Assembly: GCA_044227805.1 (NCBI GenBank)
Contig: JBGAWA010000001.1
Location: forward strand, 62,001-126,000
Reading direction: 5' to 3'
Length of the DNA: 64,000 nucleotides
Source: JACCZZ01 sp044227805
GTDB lineage: Bacteria; Bacteroidota; Bacteroidia; Chitinophagales; UBA10324
Every line of letters starts with the position of its first letter. The stretch's first letter is position 1. A model generated the notes under the pieces. That model had not been told where the DNA came from. It worked only from the letters and a program-made list of their open reading frames with translations, and did not search any database. Made by a program: the position numbers and the translations under genes. Shown piece by piece: positions 9,611 through 19,114 of this stretch.

Positions 9611-10039
9611 ATGCTAAAAAACTATTACTTCTGGATCAAAACTGTCATTCTTTTGCAGACACTCACCTTCCTGGCGCATTCTATGAGTTTCTTTTTTACA
9701 CCGGTGGGCGAGAATGACACCGAACGTCAATTAATTGAGCTGATGCAATCTTACCATTCGGATATGGGTGCCGGCTTTGTACCAACTACACAGGATATAC
9801 TGACCGCATTCAGCGCCTGTTTTGTACTGCTGTACCTGTTGGGAGCGTTAATTAACTGGCAGTTGTTACGTGTGAAAGCCGATCTGATCACCTGGAAAGG
9901 CATCATCCACATCAATTTATTTGTGTATGGAATCAGCTTTGGGGTAATGGCCTTCTTTACTTTTTTACCACCTATCATACTCACCGGACTTGTATTTCTT
10001 TGTCTGCTGATCGCTAGATTTACCTTTCCAAAATCCTGA
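9611..10039 (+). CDS. Four-helix integral membrane protein of unknown function
   Basis: A 142-residue hydrophobic protein with four predicted membrane helices at roughly 9-28, 64-86, 95-115 and 118-138. The first loop (29-62) is polar and contains ENDTERQLIELMQSYHSDMGAGF. I do not recognise catalytic motifs. It ends three bases before the ATG of the HEAT-repeat gene, so the two are very probably co-transcribed, but that does not reveal a function. Confidence 0.7.
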   Translation: MLKNYYFWIKTVILLQTLTFLAHSMSFFFTPVGENDTERQLIELMQSYHSDMGAGFVPTTQDILTAFSACFVLLYLLGALINWQLLRVKADLITWKGIIHINLFVYGISFGVMAFFTFLPPIILTGLVFLCLLIARFTFPKS

Positions 10040-10042
10040 CTG

Positions 10043-10663
10043 ATGTCCGTAATCAATCAACTGGCCACTTCGCTGGACCGCAGGGATGAAGAGCCGAATA
10101 TTCACCTGGCCAAAAAGATAGCTGCCAGGGCAGACCATGAGGCTGTGGCCGAACTCATGGCATGCCTTCAGCACAAAGACAAAAATATCAGGCATGACTG
10201 CATCAAGGTTTTATATGAAGCAGCGGCCATTCAACCAGCACTCATTGCACCCTACTACAAGAGGTTTCTTGAATTGCTGGAAACGGGCAGTACGAGGATG
10301 CTTTGGGGAGCCATGACTGCACTTGACTACGTAGCGCAAGAAATTCCCGGCGAGCTGTACAAAGCGCTGCCTAAAATTGTATCCGGTGCAGATAAAGATT
10401 CCGTTATTGCGCGCGACCATGCTGTTGGTATTTTTGCCAAACTCTCTTCGATGGAGCATTATGCTGGTAAAGCTTTTCCTGCGCTAATCAGGCAACTGCT
10501 GACATGTCCGCTCAATCAACTGCCGATGTATGCCGAGATTGCATCGGCAAATGTCCTTAAGCAACACCGGCAAACATGCAGGGAAACGCTGCAAAAAAGA
10601 CTTCCGGAAGTTGTAAAAGAATCGCAGCGCAAGCGATTGATGAAAGTGCTGCGTAACTTATGA
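10043..10663 (+). CDS. HEAT-repeat-like alpha-solenoid protein
   Basis: A 206-residue soluble protein made of repeated helix pairs, e.g. HEAVAELMACLQHKDKNIRHDCIKVLYEAA and TRMLWGAMTALDYVAQEIPGELYKALPKIV, which fit HEAT/armadillo spacing of about 35-40 residues. Such solenoids are scaffolds; no catalytic motif is seen. The gene starts three bases after the membrane-protein gene and is probably in one operon with it. The ending QRKRLMKVLRNL is basic. Confidence 0.72.
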   Translation: MSVINQLATSLDRRDEEPNIHLAKKIAARADHEAVAELMACLQHKDKNIRHDCIKVLYEAAAIQPALIAPYYKRFLELLETGSTRMLWGAMTALDYVAQEIPGELYKALPKIVSGADKDSVIARDHAVGIFAKLSSMEHYAGKAFPALIRQLLTCPLNQLPMYAEIASANVLKQHRQTCRETLQKRLPEVVKESQRKRLMKVLRNL

Positions 10664-10727
10664 ATTACGTTTCCATGACCCTACATCATTCAGCTAAAAA
10701 GGGGTAGAAATCCCATGCCATCAAATC

Positions 10728-11291
10728 ATGAACGAAGAATTAGGCTCAGCCCTTCTCAGGATTTCACCCTTTATCCTGCTGATTACTGTTATCAGCTTGT
10801 TTTTGCGGCTTAAGCGATTCAGCCGTAGCGACCTCCAGATACAGCCTCCAGTTTCCTGGTTAATTTATGCCGGGTGGTGCCTTTCATTTTTACTATTTAT
10901 TGCCGTTACTGAAGTTGTTATGCTCAAAATCGGCCTTCTGAAGACAGACTCCTGGCAGCATCCGTTCTTGCCTTCCATCATCAGGATAACAGGTGCAGTT
11001 ATTCTGGCACCAGTGGCAGAAGAATTATTTTTCAGAGGATTGCTTTTGTTCCGCCTGGAGCAATTGAAGATCCGACGGCCCATAATTATCGTTATACAGG
11101 CTATACTTTTTGTGATCTCCCACCATTTCGCTTATGAAAATACAATGGAATCAAATATCGCTGTGGTGCAGACATTGGCAGACGCAACGCTGTATGCCTG
11201 TGCCAGGTACCACACCAAATCATTGCTGACACCGATAACCATGCATATGTCTGGAAACATCATTGCGACGCTGGAGCGGTTCATTCTGTGA
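10728..11291 (+). CDS. CPBP-family intramembrane metalloprotease
   Basis: A 187-residue polytopic membrane protein of the CPBP (CAAX protease / bacteriocin-processing, Abi) family. The first active-site motif is EELFFRG (Glu98-Glu99-x3-Arg), the second is the FVISHHF histidine motif about 30 residues later; a final helix carries ITMHMSGNII. The length is at the short end for the family but both motifs are present. Bacterial members are glutamate intramembrane endopeptidases or inactive homologues; the substrate here is unknown. Start at 10728 places a hydrophobic helix directly at the N-terminus. Confidence 0.87.
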   Translation: MNEELGSALLRISPFILLITVISLFLRLKRFSRSDLQIQPPVSWLIYAGWCLSFLLFIAVTEVVMLKIGLLKTDSWQHPFLPSIIRITGAVILAPVAEELFFRGLLLFRLEQLKIRRPIIIVIQAILFVISHHFAYENTMESNIAVVQTLADATLYACARYHTKSLLTPITMHMSGNIIATLERFIL

Positions 11292-11559
11292 CACAAAAAG
11301 CAGCCGGGGGGTGCCATAGTAGTGGCACTTTCCGATCATGCCCTTCTTGCGGTTACAGCAATCAATTTTTAATAAAAAGAATATCTTTCTGTGCAATTTG
11401 ACGCAAGAAAGTGATTTGAACCGATTGGGGGAAATTCACATCATATCACATTGGATGTGTACTAGTGAGCGATAGTTCGGCTCCGCTCAGCATTACTTTC
11501 CACTGATTTATTTCAAAACAGATTTTTATATATTGTCAACCGTTCAAAATACAGTTACC

Positions 11560-11949
11560 ATGAAAAGAGTGACAGGCATAGGTGGAATATTTTTTAAATG
11601 CGATGATACTGCCAGCCAGAAAGCCTGGTATGAAAAGCATCTCGGCATGGAGATGTTTGATTGGGGTGGTACTATTTTCAAATGGCGCGATGTAGAACAT
11701 CCTGAAAAGGAAGGAAGCACCACCTGGAGCACATTTAAAAAAGAGAGTCCCTACTTCGAACCCGGACAAAAACCCTTCATGATCAATTACCGGGTGGAGA
11801 ATCTTGAAGAATTGTTAAAGGTGCTCAAAGATGAAGGGGTAGAGATCGTCGGCGAAATGCAAGTGTATGAATACGGCAAGTTTGGCTGGATCATGGATCC
11901 CGAAGGCAACAAGATTGAGCTATGGGAACCGGTTGATGAAAAATTATGA
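11560..11949 (+). CDS. VOC-superfamily (glyoxalase/bleomycin-resistance-like) protein
   Basis: A 129-residue single VOC domain built from two beta-alpha-beta-beta-beta units: VTGIGGIFFKCDDTASQKAWYEKHLGM at the start and YRVENLEELLKVLKDEGVEIVGE with GKFGWIMDPEGNKIELWEP at the end. The DPEGNKIELWEP ending carries the Glu often used as a metal ligand. Function could be an isomerase, a dioxygenase or a binding protein; not decidable. An in-frame TTG at 11533 would add nine residues, but the ATG at 11560 opens directly on the conserved domain. Confidence 0.85.
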   Translation: MKRVTGIGGIFFKCDDTASQKAWYEKHLGMEMFDWGGTIFKWRDVEHPEKEGSTTWSTFKKESPYFEPGQKPFMINYRVENLEELLKVLKDEGVEIVGEMQVYEYGKFGWIMDPEGNKIELWEPVDEKL

Positions 11950-12165
11950 ATCGAAAATGACAGACTGCTGAAATCCTGTTTACCATTTTCCGGCTGCCGG
12001 CAGGGAATTCATGGGAGGATCAAGCACCAGCCGTTTTGATAAGACAACGCAGAATTTCATAGTAGACCAATTCCATTTTAACAATAAAGCATTTTGAATT
12101 TTTGAAGAATTAATCCACGCTGTTCATAAAGCGGTCCATTCAATTTCATCAGTTGGTATCATGCG

Positions 12166-13362
12166 ATGAGAAAGAGTAAACTTCGGACATTGTTGATCAT
12201 TCCTCTATCGCTGTCTGTGCTGGCAGCCTATCAGTATTTTGTCTGCCCACACTACAATTTTGATAAAACCAGGCAATTTTCCGGGCCATCTTTCTACAAT
12301 CCATACCAGGGCATTGACAGTTGCCTGTGGATCAAATGTAATTTTCATACACATACAAGAGCATGGAGTGGCCTGACCAATGGAACTTCTACAGCGGAAG
12401 TAGCAGACAGCATATATCATTTATTCGGTTATACCGTCCGGTGCATCTCCAACTATCATTGTATCGAGCAGTATGGTAACGGTAAACCTTATTACCTGGA
12501 AGCATATGAGCATGGGTATGGACTCCTGAAAAATCACCAGAATGTTTTAGGCAGTTCGAAAATTAACTGGACAGATTTCCTTTTTCCTCAAACAATTCAT
12601 AACAAGCAATATATCATCGGGCAGTTGCAGGATGCTGATAGTAATGTGATCATCATCAATCATCCGAACAACAGAAACGCCTATCCACCTGCTGATTTTT
12701 CATTGCTCGCAGGTTACCATTGCATTGAAATTTACCCGTCAGGTTCAACTGTAGCCTGGGATTCAGCATTATCAGCCGGAAAACCGGTCTTCTGTGTTGC
12801 CAATGATGATGCGCATGATGTAACCGATCCGAGGCTGGTAGGGCGAAATTACACCTGGGTCGGCGTAAAGGAATTGAATAAAAAAAATATCCTCAGTTCC
12901 TTAAAGTCGGGACGCAGCTATACCGTAATAGTGCCGGAGATACCGGGTGAAACCATGGAAGAAAAGGCGGTACGGGCAAAAAAAGGAAACGTGTACATCA
13001 AAAAAGTAAAGGCCACCGGCGATTCACTGTATATTGCGGTAAGCGATACTGCATCCTTTCGATTTGTGGGACAAGGTGGAAAATTGCTGTCGGCCTTCAA
13101 TAATTGCACAGAAGCATCGTATGCTATGCAAGTCGACGATACTTATGTACGCACGCGCATTTTTTTCCATGACGGCAGTGAGATCAATGTGAATCCGGTT
13201 TTCAGGTATAACGGCGACGTACCATCCATGATGATGCCTGCCATAGATGAAAACAAAACGATGTGGTTCAGGTTGGCCGGCATATTGGTTATGGTGCTCA
13301 TCAGTTTGTGGATAGGCATCCTGCTCATCGGTTATTTTTTTCAGTTGCGGCGAGCCAGTTGA
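12166..13362 (+). CDS. PHP-like metal-dependent phosphoesterase, membrane-anchored
   Basis: A 398-residue protein with a hydrophobic N-terminal segment (~8-27) and a C-terminal membrane helix (~368-392). Between them lies a PHP-like domain: NFHTHTRAWSG at ~61-71 (HxH metal motif), SNYHCIE at ~98, INHPNN at ~163, and the late CVANDDAHD motif (usual xxSDAH) at ~212. PHP domains bind two or three metals and hydrolyse phosphoesters. The two membrane segments put the catalytic part outside the cytoplasm, unusual for PHP proteins, so a periplasmic or surface role is inferred. Its downstream neighbour is a membrane glycosyltransferase, but the 190-base gap with a repeat fragment argues against a tight operon. 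Confidence 0.75.
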   Translation: MRKSKLRTLLIIPLSLSVLAAYQYFVCPHYNFDKTRQFSGPSFYNPYQGIDSCLWIKCNFHTHTRAWSGLTNGTSTAEVADSIYHLFGYTVRCISNYHCIEQYGNGKPYYLEAYEHGYGLLKNHQNVLGSSKINWTDFLFPQTIHNKQYIIGQLQDADSNVIIINHPNNRNAYPPADFSLLAGYHCIEIYPSGSTVAWDSALSAGKPVFCVANDDAHDVTDPRLVGRNYTWVGVKELNKKNILSSLKSGRSYTVIVPEIPGETMEEKAVRAKKGNVYIKKVKATGDSLYIAVSDTASFRFVGQGGKLLSAFNNCTEASYAMQVDDTYVRTRIFFHDGSEINVNPVFRYNGDVPSMMMPAIDENKTMWFRLAGILVMVLISLWIGILLIGYFFQLRRAS

Positions 13363-13378
13363 ATTTCAACATATAAAG

Positions 13379-13408
13379 CCGCATTTTGCAGTTCAAAATA
13401 ATAGCGGA
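13379..13408 (-). repeat. Terminal relic of the 152-bp element (reverse)
   Basis: GCATTTTGCAGTTCAAA at 13381 matches the terminal stretch of the 152-bp element read in reverse (CACATTTTGCAGTTCAAA), with a decayed continuation. It lies in the 190-base gap between the PHP-like gene and the glycosyltransferase gene. The rest of the copy is missing. Confidence 0.45.
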
Positions 13409-13555
13409 CAGAAACCTGGCCTGGCGTTGCAAAGGTTTTGAAAAACGTTTGACTTTTTTAAAGCAGCAACAGCACCTTTGCTGCTCAACCATTCAGTGGA
13501 ACTAATTTTTCAGTTAAATATTCAGGATTAGAGTTACCAGTCAATAGCATTGATC

Positions 13556-15190
13556 ATGATGTCTCTCAGAACGATTCTTCTGCCTTTGCTGATCGCTTTT
13601 TTCGGCGTATTATTTTTCATCCCATTCCTGGGCGCGGTACATCTGTTTGACTGGGATGAAATCAATTTCGCGGAGAGTGCACGTGAGATGATTGCCACCG
13701 GCAACTATGCACAGGTGCAAATCAATTATCAGCCATTCTGGGAAAAACCTCCATTGTTTATTTGGCTACAGGTCATCAGCATGCATTTTTTTGGCATTAC
13801 TGAATTCGCTGCCAGATTTCCTGATGCTGTTACAGGTATCATTACGCTCCTCACATTTTTCCTCATTGGGAGAAAATACTACAGCGATCGTTTGGGGCTT
13901 CTATGGTGCCTTTGTATGGGTGGTTCGTTGCTGCCACATCTTTATTTCAAATCAGGCATTATTGATCCGGTATTTAACTATTTTATTTTTCTCGGCATTT
14001 TTCAACTGCAGGTGATGGCATCTAATTACAATCGCTCCACCAGTAATAAGGAAGCCATCCTTGCCGGTATATTCATTGGCCTTGGAACACTCACAAAGGG
14101 CCCCGTGGCACTGCTGGTTTTTCTCCTCTGCGGAGCCACTTACTGGATTATTACACGATTCCGGCCATTGGTTACGATCAAAGAAATGTTGCTTTTCACG
14201 CTTGCCTTTATGGCTACCACCGGTACCTGGCTATTAACCGATATCTATCAAAACGGATGGGCATTCACATCACAATTTATCAGCTACCAGGTTGAACTGC
14301 TTACACAACCGGTGGCAGGTCACAGTGGTCCGTTGTACTATCATTTCGTGGTTGTATTACTCGGATGTTTCCCGATGTCCATTATCGCGCTTCCGGCTTT
14401 GTTCAACAGGCATCCGAAGAAAGAAACGATTGACATGCACCGATGGATGCTGATTCTTTTCTGGGTTGTGATTATTTTGTTTTCAATCGTTAAAACCAAG
14501 ATTGTTCACTATTCTTCACTTACCTATTTTCCGCTTTCCTTCCTGGCAGCCAAGGTGCTTGATGGGGCGTGGCAGCAAAATCAGGCTATCAGCAAAGGAT
14601 TGCTTCTACTGACGGTTATCATGGGAACGGTCATTTCCATTTTATTTACTGCCGCACCCTGGGTGGCGCAACACCCGTCAATGTTGATACCTTACCTGAA
14701 CGATCCTTTTGCAGTTGACTGTCTTAGCACACCCGTGGCCTGGACGGGCTTTGAAAGCTTTATTGGCATTGTCTATTGGCTTTTAATTTTAGCGGCAGTA
14801 TGGATGCTCTGGAAAAAGCAGATCCGTAACGGAAGCTTTTTGCTTTTTGGTTCCACTGCTCTTTTCCTGCTGGTTTATCTGAAGGCGGTTGTTCCAAAAA
14901 TTGAATCCTATTCACAGGGTCCTGCGATAAAATTTTATAAAGCACAGCAAGGAAAAGATGTGTATGTTCTTCCCGTAGGTTTTAAAAGTTATGCGCATTA
15001 TTTCTACTTTCAGAAGCCTCCCGGCTGCAGGCCGGAAAGCAATTCAGAGCAATGGTTAACAGAAGGCGCATTGGATCGCCCTGCCTATTTTGTGATTAAA
15101 ACCAGTCACCTGGAAAAGATGCAAGAGCATGAAAAGCTGACTTTCCTTTACAGCGAAGGAGGATTCGCCTTTTTCAAACGGGAACCGTAA
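13556..15190 (+). CDS. GT39/ArnT-like membrane glycosyltransferase
   Basis: A 544-residue polytopic membrane protein of the dolichyl-phosphate-mannose/ArnT type (GT-C fold). The first periplasmic loop has the catalytic acidic motif in LFDWDEINFAESAREM (residues ~26-41), followed by QPFWEKPPLFIWLQ, a standard ArnT/PMT_2 element, and GLGTLTKGPVALLVF. About ten hydrophobic helices follow, then a C-terminal periplasmic domain. These enzymes transfer a sugar from a polyprenyl-phosphate donor to lipid A, protein or another acceptor. Acceptor and sugar are unknown. The long frame begins at TTG; ATGs at 13556 and 13559 are the likely start. Confidence 0.88.
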   Translation: MMSLRTILLPLLIAFFGVLFFIPFLGAVHLFDWDEINFAESAREMIATGNYAQVQINYQPFWEKPPLFIWLQVISMHFFGITEFAARFPDAVTGIITLLTFFLIGRKYYSDRLGLLWCLCMGGSLLPHLYFKSGIIDPVFNYFIFLGIFQLQVMASNYNRSTSNKEAILAGIFIGLGTLTKGPVALLVFLLCGATYWIITRFRPLVTIKEMLLFTLAFMATTGTWLLTDIYQNGWAFTSQFISYQVELLTQPVAGHSGPLYYHFVVVLLGCFPMSIIALPALFNRHPKKETIDMHRWMLILFWVVIILFSIVKTKIVHYSSLTYFPLSFLAAKVLDGAWQQNQAISKGLLLLTVIMGTVISILFTAAPWVAQHPSMLIPYLNDPFAVDCLSTPVAWTGFESFIGIVYWLLILAAVWMLWKKQIRNGSFLLFGSTALFLLVYLKAVVPKIESYSQGPAIKFYKAQQGKDVYVLPVGFKSYAHYFYFQKPPGCRPESNSEQWLTEGALDRPAYFVIKTSHLEKMQEHEKLTFLYSEGGFAFFKREP

Positions 15191-15304
15191 CAGGGAGCAT
15201 TTTCATTCCCGGCGGAGTTGGTTAGAGAAGCATCGCTGTTCGACTGGCAATATCTTCATCCCGGATTTTTTCATTCCAACCTCCTGGTTTTTTGTATAAT
15301 CAGG

Positions 15305-16198
15305 CTACAAGCCATATCGCAGAGAAAATGAAGCTGCTATCCCAAACCTGCTGGCAAATGATTCACCGTTCAGGTACACTTGCTTGCTCAGCTTGCCTTC
15401 TATATGAGCGAATATGCTGATCTGATCAGCTATCCGGAGTGAACCTCCGAACGGAAATCTCAACTCCACCAGGAAAGATGCTGCCGAAGGAATATCCTGC
15501 TTCATATCATTGATGCTTTCAAAATACTGAACTATATTGATTCCGTTTGAAAAAGTATCGGAAACAATGGTTTGTGAAAAACTGCCGTAATTCTCCAATA
15601 TCGATGGGTGAACAGCCGCTCCAACTGCTGCTCCCATGCCGAAAAATGCTCCTGCTCTTTTTGACGGATCCGTTTTAAACACATAATCCGCTGTAAGTCC
15701 CAATACAGGAGACCACTCTGTGTAATAGGCGTAATTTCCAATAATAGAATCGACACGTATTGTATCGCGATTCATAAAATTGGTATTGTGTACAACGTAT
15801 GGCTGATAATATAATCCGAAAAGCAGTTCACGCTGATAGAGATATTGCCCCTTTGTTTTGCGGTAAGGAACAAATCCGGCCTGGCAATAGAAGCGCATGG
15901 AGTTAAGCGCAGTGGAAGTATTCACCTTATCGCCGGGTAAAATAAAAGGGACTCCGGTTTTGCTGCTTCCGCTGATTTTCACCAACCCTTCATGGTAATC
16001 AGAAAGATCAATCGCCGTAAAATCATTCTCATCTTTAGCCAATAACATGATTTTATTCAGCGATGCCGGTTCTGATGGCGACCAGAGTTGCAGTCCTGCG
16101 CTCACCGATGAAAATTGAAGAAAAGGTGTACGCTGGGCATTGGCAAGAGTTGCCGATAACATGCCAATAAACAATATAATATGCCCGACAGGTTTCAA
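15305..16198 (-). CDS. Outer-membrane beta-barrel protein, hypothetical
   Basis: A 297-residue protein with a signal peptide (residues 1-21, ending ATLANAQ) and a body of alternating amphipathic strands rich in Tyr/Phe/Gly, such as YLYQRELLFGLYYQPYVV and FFGMGAAVGAAVHPS. The C-terminus FGIAASFSLRYGL resembles the final aromatic strand of an outer-membrane barrel. No known substrate or partner. It lies downstream of gldD on the same strand but separated by 87 bases, so a link to gliding is only positional. Confidence 0.7.
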   Translation of the reverse strand: MKPVGHIILFIGMLSATLANAQRTPFLQFSSVSAGLQLWSPSEPASLNKIMLLAKDENDFTAIDLSDYHEGLVKISGSSKTGVPFILPGDKVNTSTALNSMRFYCQAGFVPYRKTKGQYLYQRELLFGLYYQPYVVHNTNFMNRDTIRVDSIIGNYAYYTEWSPVLGLTADYVFKTDPSKRAGAFFGMGAAVGAAVHPSILENYGSFSQTIVSDTFSNGINIVQYFESINDMKQDIPSAASFLVELRFPFGGSLRIADQISIFAHIEGKLSKQVYLNGESFASRFGIAASFSLRYGL

Positions 16199-16285
16199 GA
16201 GTTACTATTAGAAAAATGAAAGTGCATGTATAACAAATATACGGGGTGGTTACAAATTAAGAACGGCACCCTTCTCCGCCTGCTG

Positions 16286-16933
16286 TCAATCCTTCCATTT
16301 CAAGGTGCTGATCAATTCAATAATATCCGGTTTAATGAAATCCACTACGGGCGCAATGGAGTCGGCATTTGGTGTGTTATAAAAATAGAGAGAGCCGCGT
16401 AAAAAATGTTTGATGCTATCGGTTACAAAAAACTGTACGGCTGAAGCGGCATTACCACCTACTTCATAGTAAATGCCATACACATGATTGGGTGTACGCA
16501 GCAGATTTTCATCTATATAATCGGCCTTAATCGTGTGTTTGAAAGTGAGTTGATGGGCGTCCTCCACCAATTGCTGCAGCATATTTTTGCCGGTCATCTC
16601 CTTGTAGCTGAGGTACAAATTTCCGTTCAGCGCCGGAAAAGAAATATTAAACCAGCAGGGATTGTCGGGAACGGTATCGAGGAAAACCGTGTCACGGTTG
16701 ATGACACCATAGGTTGGATACTCAAAAGTAAACGGGCAGGTTTCACTTTCAAAATGCTGATACCCTCTCTGCGGCATGATGATTTTGAAATAGCCCCGCG
16801 GCTTAGGCGTATAGGAATTGCCGCAACCCATCACGAACATACAGCTAATGAAAAAATAAACGGTTGATAAGGTTGCCTGCTTCCGCAACAGAGAAGCGAT
16901 GGTATTGATATACAGTGCAACGTAGCTTTTCAT
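16286..16933 (-). CDS. gldD: Gliding-motility lipoprotein GldD
   Basis: A 215-residue lipoprotein with lipobox FVMGC (Cys37), followed by the GldD hallmark GNSYTPKPRGYFKI and the paired FTFEYPTYG and CWFNISFPALNGNLYLSYK segments. GldD is needed for gliding and T9SS function in Flavobacterium and is widely conserved in Bacteroidota, usually next to gldE, as here. Its start codon overlaps the gldE stop by four bases (ATGA), implying translational coupling. The N-terminal leader of 36 residues is longer than usual for a lipoprotein signal, and an internal start nearer the hydrophobic stretch is possible. Confidence 0.93.
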   Translation of the reverse strand: MKSYVALYINTIASLLRKQATLSTVYFFISCMFVMGCGNSYTPKPRGYFKIIMPQRGYQHFESETCPFTFEYPTYGVINRDTVFLDTVPDNPCWFNISFPALNGNLYLSYKEMTGKNMLQQLVEDAHQLTFKHTIKADYIDENLLRTPNHVYGIYYEVGGNAASAVQFFVTDSIKHFLRGSLYFYNTPNADSIAPVVDFIKPDIIELISTLKWKD

Positions 16934-18288
16934 GCTGATTCATCCGGATTGTTTTCCATCCGCGTTACCTTAACCGAGGTGATACGGTAGTTTTCAACCG
17001 ATAGTACAGTGAAGAGGAAATTCTCATACTGAACGGTTTCATTGGGTTGTGGGATGGTACCGCGAATCTCCAGTATCAAACCGCCGAGTGAATCAGTATC
17101 GCTCTTCACATCATCAAAAAAATCTTCTGGCAGGTTCATCAGCTTGCAAAAATCATTGATCGGTACTTTTGCCTCGAAAATAAAATTGTTTTCATCCACC
17201 TTGGTGTACTCCAGTTCAATTTTTTCATCCGTTTCATCACGTATGTCACCGATAATTTCTTCCACGATATCTTCGAGTGTCACCAGTCCTGCCGTTCGGC
17301 CATATTCATCAATCACCACTGCCATGTGGCGCTGATTGCTTTGTAACTCCAGCAGCAGCTGCGATATTTTTTTTCCTTCGGGAACAAAGTAAGCCTCCCT
17401 GATCAGTTGCTGCCAGTTTTGATTGGCAGGTTCCTGCAGAAAAGCAAGCAGGTCTTTTGTGTAGAAAATGCCGATGATGTGATCGAGGTTCTCGCGGTAT
17501 ACAGGCAGTCTTGAGTATCCTACTTCCCGCACAGTTTTGAGCAGCTGCGCGAAATCCGTTTTTTCATTCACACAAAACATATCAATTCGCGACTTCATAA
17601 TCTGCCGAACAACAATTGTCCGGAATTTGAGAATGCCCTGCATGATTGGAATACCATCATCATGGCCTGTTGACTCTTCCACTAACTGCTCTTCCGGCTT
17701 TTCCATCACTTCTTCTTCAAGCCCTTCGTTGATCCTGCTGAAACGCTTCTCAATAAAGTACGAGGATTCAATAATGAATTCGGTGAAAGGATAGAAGAGC
17801 CTGCTCAGCAAAAAAAGGGGTGTGCCCATGGTCTTCGACCACATGATATTATTCTTTCCGCCAAAAAATTTAGGAAGGATTTCCTGAAAGACGAGCAACA
17901 ATAAGATTAAAGCCAATATTTCAAGGAGGTATTCAAGCCAGGAAAAAGAAGAGCCCCCGAAAAGGTGAATGCCGATTCTTACCGCAATGAAAAGCACGGT
18001 TACATTCACTACCATCTGCAACATCTTCACCAGCACCAGCAGTTGACGCGGCCTGGCCATCAGGTGTTGAATATGGCGAAAAGTGCGGGGACTCTTCTTC
18101 TCTAAATCAGCCAACTCACTGGACGTAAGCGAGAAAAGTGCATGCTCTCCTCCTGAAACCAGGAAAGAGATAAAAAGCAGCAGCAGTACAGAAACCGAGA
18201 ATAATGATACATCTACCGGAACCGAATAAATAAGTGCCAATGGCACCGTCAATCGATCCGAAACTGTCACACTGCCTGTAAGATCCAA
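16930..18288 (-). CDS. gldE: GldE, CorC/HlyC-type membrane protein
   Basis: A 452-residue membrane protein. The N-terminal half is a DUF21/CNNM transmembrane domain (ALFSLTSSELADLEKKSPR, then hydrophobic helices up to ~170). It is followed by a pair of CBS domains (MKSRIDMFCVNEKTDF... and SNQRHMAVVIDEYGRTAGLVTLEDIVEEIIGDI) and a C-terminal CorC_HlyC domain. DEYGRTAGLVTLEDI is a signature of the family. GldE supports gliding, probably by stabilising or acting with GldD, in Flavobacterium. Gene order ssb-gldE-gldD and the four-base overlap with gldD support the name. Confidence 0.93.
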   Translation of the reverse strand: MDLTGSVTVSDRLTVPLALIYSVPVDVSLFSVSVLLLLFISFLVSGGEHALFSLTSSELADLEKKSPRTFRHIQHLMARPRQLLVLVKMLQMVVNVTVLFIAVRIGIHLFGGSSFSWLEYLLEILALILLLLVFQEILPKFFGGKNNIMWSKTMGTPLFLLSRLFYPFTEFIIESSYFIEKRFSRINEGLEEEVMEKPEEQLVEESTGHDDGIPIMQGILKFRTIVVRQIMKSRIDMFCVNEKTDFAQLLKTVREVGYSRLPVYRENLDHIIGIFYTKDLLAFLQEPANQNWQQLIREAYFVPEGKKISQLLLELQSNQRHMAVVIDEYGRTAGLVTLEDIVEEIIGDIRDETDEKIELEYTKVDENNFIFEAKVPINDFCKLMNLPEDFFDDVKSDTDSLGGLILEIRGTIPQPNETVQYENFLFTVLSVENYRITSVKVTRMENNPDESA

Positions 18289-18314
18289 ATGAGTTTTGCT
18301 TTAGTCAGACAACT

Positions 18315-18713
18315 TTAGAAAGGAAGGTCATCCGCTACTGTAGCATCGACAGTTTCATTGATTGATGTCTCTGAACCATCGGGCTTACGATCGAGCATAT
18401 TAAATGTGTCGACCACAATTTCGGTAAAGTAGCGCTTAATGTTTTCCTTGTCTGTGTAACTGCGGCTCCTGATTTTACCTTCAAGGTAAATGGCGCTGCC
18501 TTTCTTAAGGAATTTCTCCGCCAGTTCAGCGGTTTTCCGCCAGCACACGATGTTGTGCCATTCGGTTTGTTCCTTGCGTTCGCCGTTCTTGTCATTGTAC
18601 ACCTCTGTAGTGGCCAATGTAAATTTTGCAACGGCAATTCCACCTTCAAGGTGATTTACTTCGGGATCTTTTCCAAGATGCCCAACGAGGATAACTTTGT
18701 TAATGCCTCTCAT
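18315..18713 (-). CDS. ssb: Single-stranded DNA-binding protein
   Basis: A 132-residue SSB with an OB-fold (MRGINKVILVGHLGKDPEVNH, then VAKFTLATTE, EQTEWHNIVCWRKTAELAEKFLKKGS and IYLEGKIRSRSY) and a short acidic tail ending DDLPF, the protein-interaction tip that recruits repair and replication proteins. Length and sequence are typical for Bacteroidota. It lies 26 bases upstream of gldE on the same strand, consistent with one transcription unit. Confidence 0.96.
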   Translation of the reverse strand: MRGINKVILVGHLGKDPEVNHLEGGIAVAKFTLATTEVYNDKNGERKEQTEWHNIVCWRKTAELAEKFLKKGSAIYLEGKIRSRSYTDKENIKRYFTEIVVDTFNMLDRKPDGSETSINETVDATVADDLPF

Positions 18714-18814
18714 AAGAATAAAATTTTGGGTTAAGAAATAAATACAAAGCTAAAATAGCATTTTTTTAATTCGTAGGGTGAAAAAAATAGTATTACAGCT
18801 TCATTGGGAGGTTA

Positions 18815-18950
18815 TGATCAACAGCGTGTTGAACCCCCTACATAACACCGCTAAAAGTTTGCAAAACATTTCCTTTTACTGTAAAAATGAGCAACCTTTT
18901 AGCAGATCATTGTCGCAGCGAAGAAGGCTTTTTCCAGATTAAATCCGGAT
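18815..18950 (-). repeat. Decayed copy of the 152-bp element (reverse) between mutY and ssb
   Basis: Read against a reverse-oriented intact copy, this stretch keeps the order of landmarks along most of its length: TGAACCCCCTAC, CGCTAAAAGTTTG, AACATTTCCTTTTAC, TGAGCAACCTTTTAGCAG, TGTCGCAGCGAAG, CTTTTTCCAG and AAATCCGGATTAAC. Many substitutions and small gaps place it as an old relic. It occupies most of the 400-base gap between mutY and ssb; the rest of that gap shows nothing. Confidence 0.65.
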
Positions 18951-19114
18951 TAACTGATAAGCAGTAAAGCAACGAGGTTCAATGGTACGTTTCAGAAAGG
19001 ATATGATTCCTCATTATAATGAAGGGACTATTTACCTTTTCTCTCTTAACAAAATCTGATTAACCCGTACCGATCCTCAACAAGAGAAGCCTGCTACATG
19101 TAAACATTCTTTGT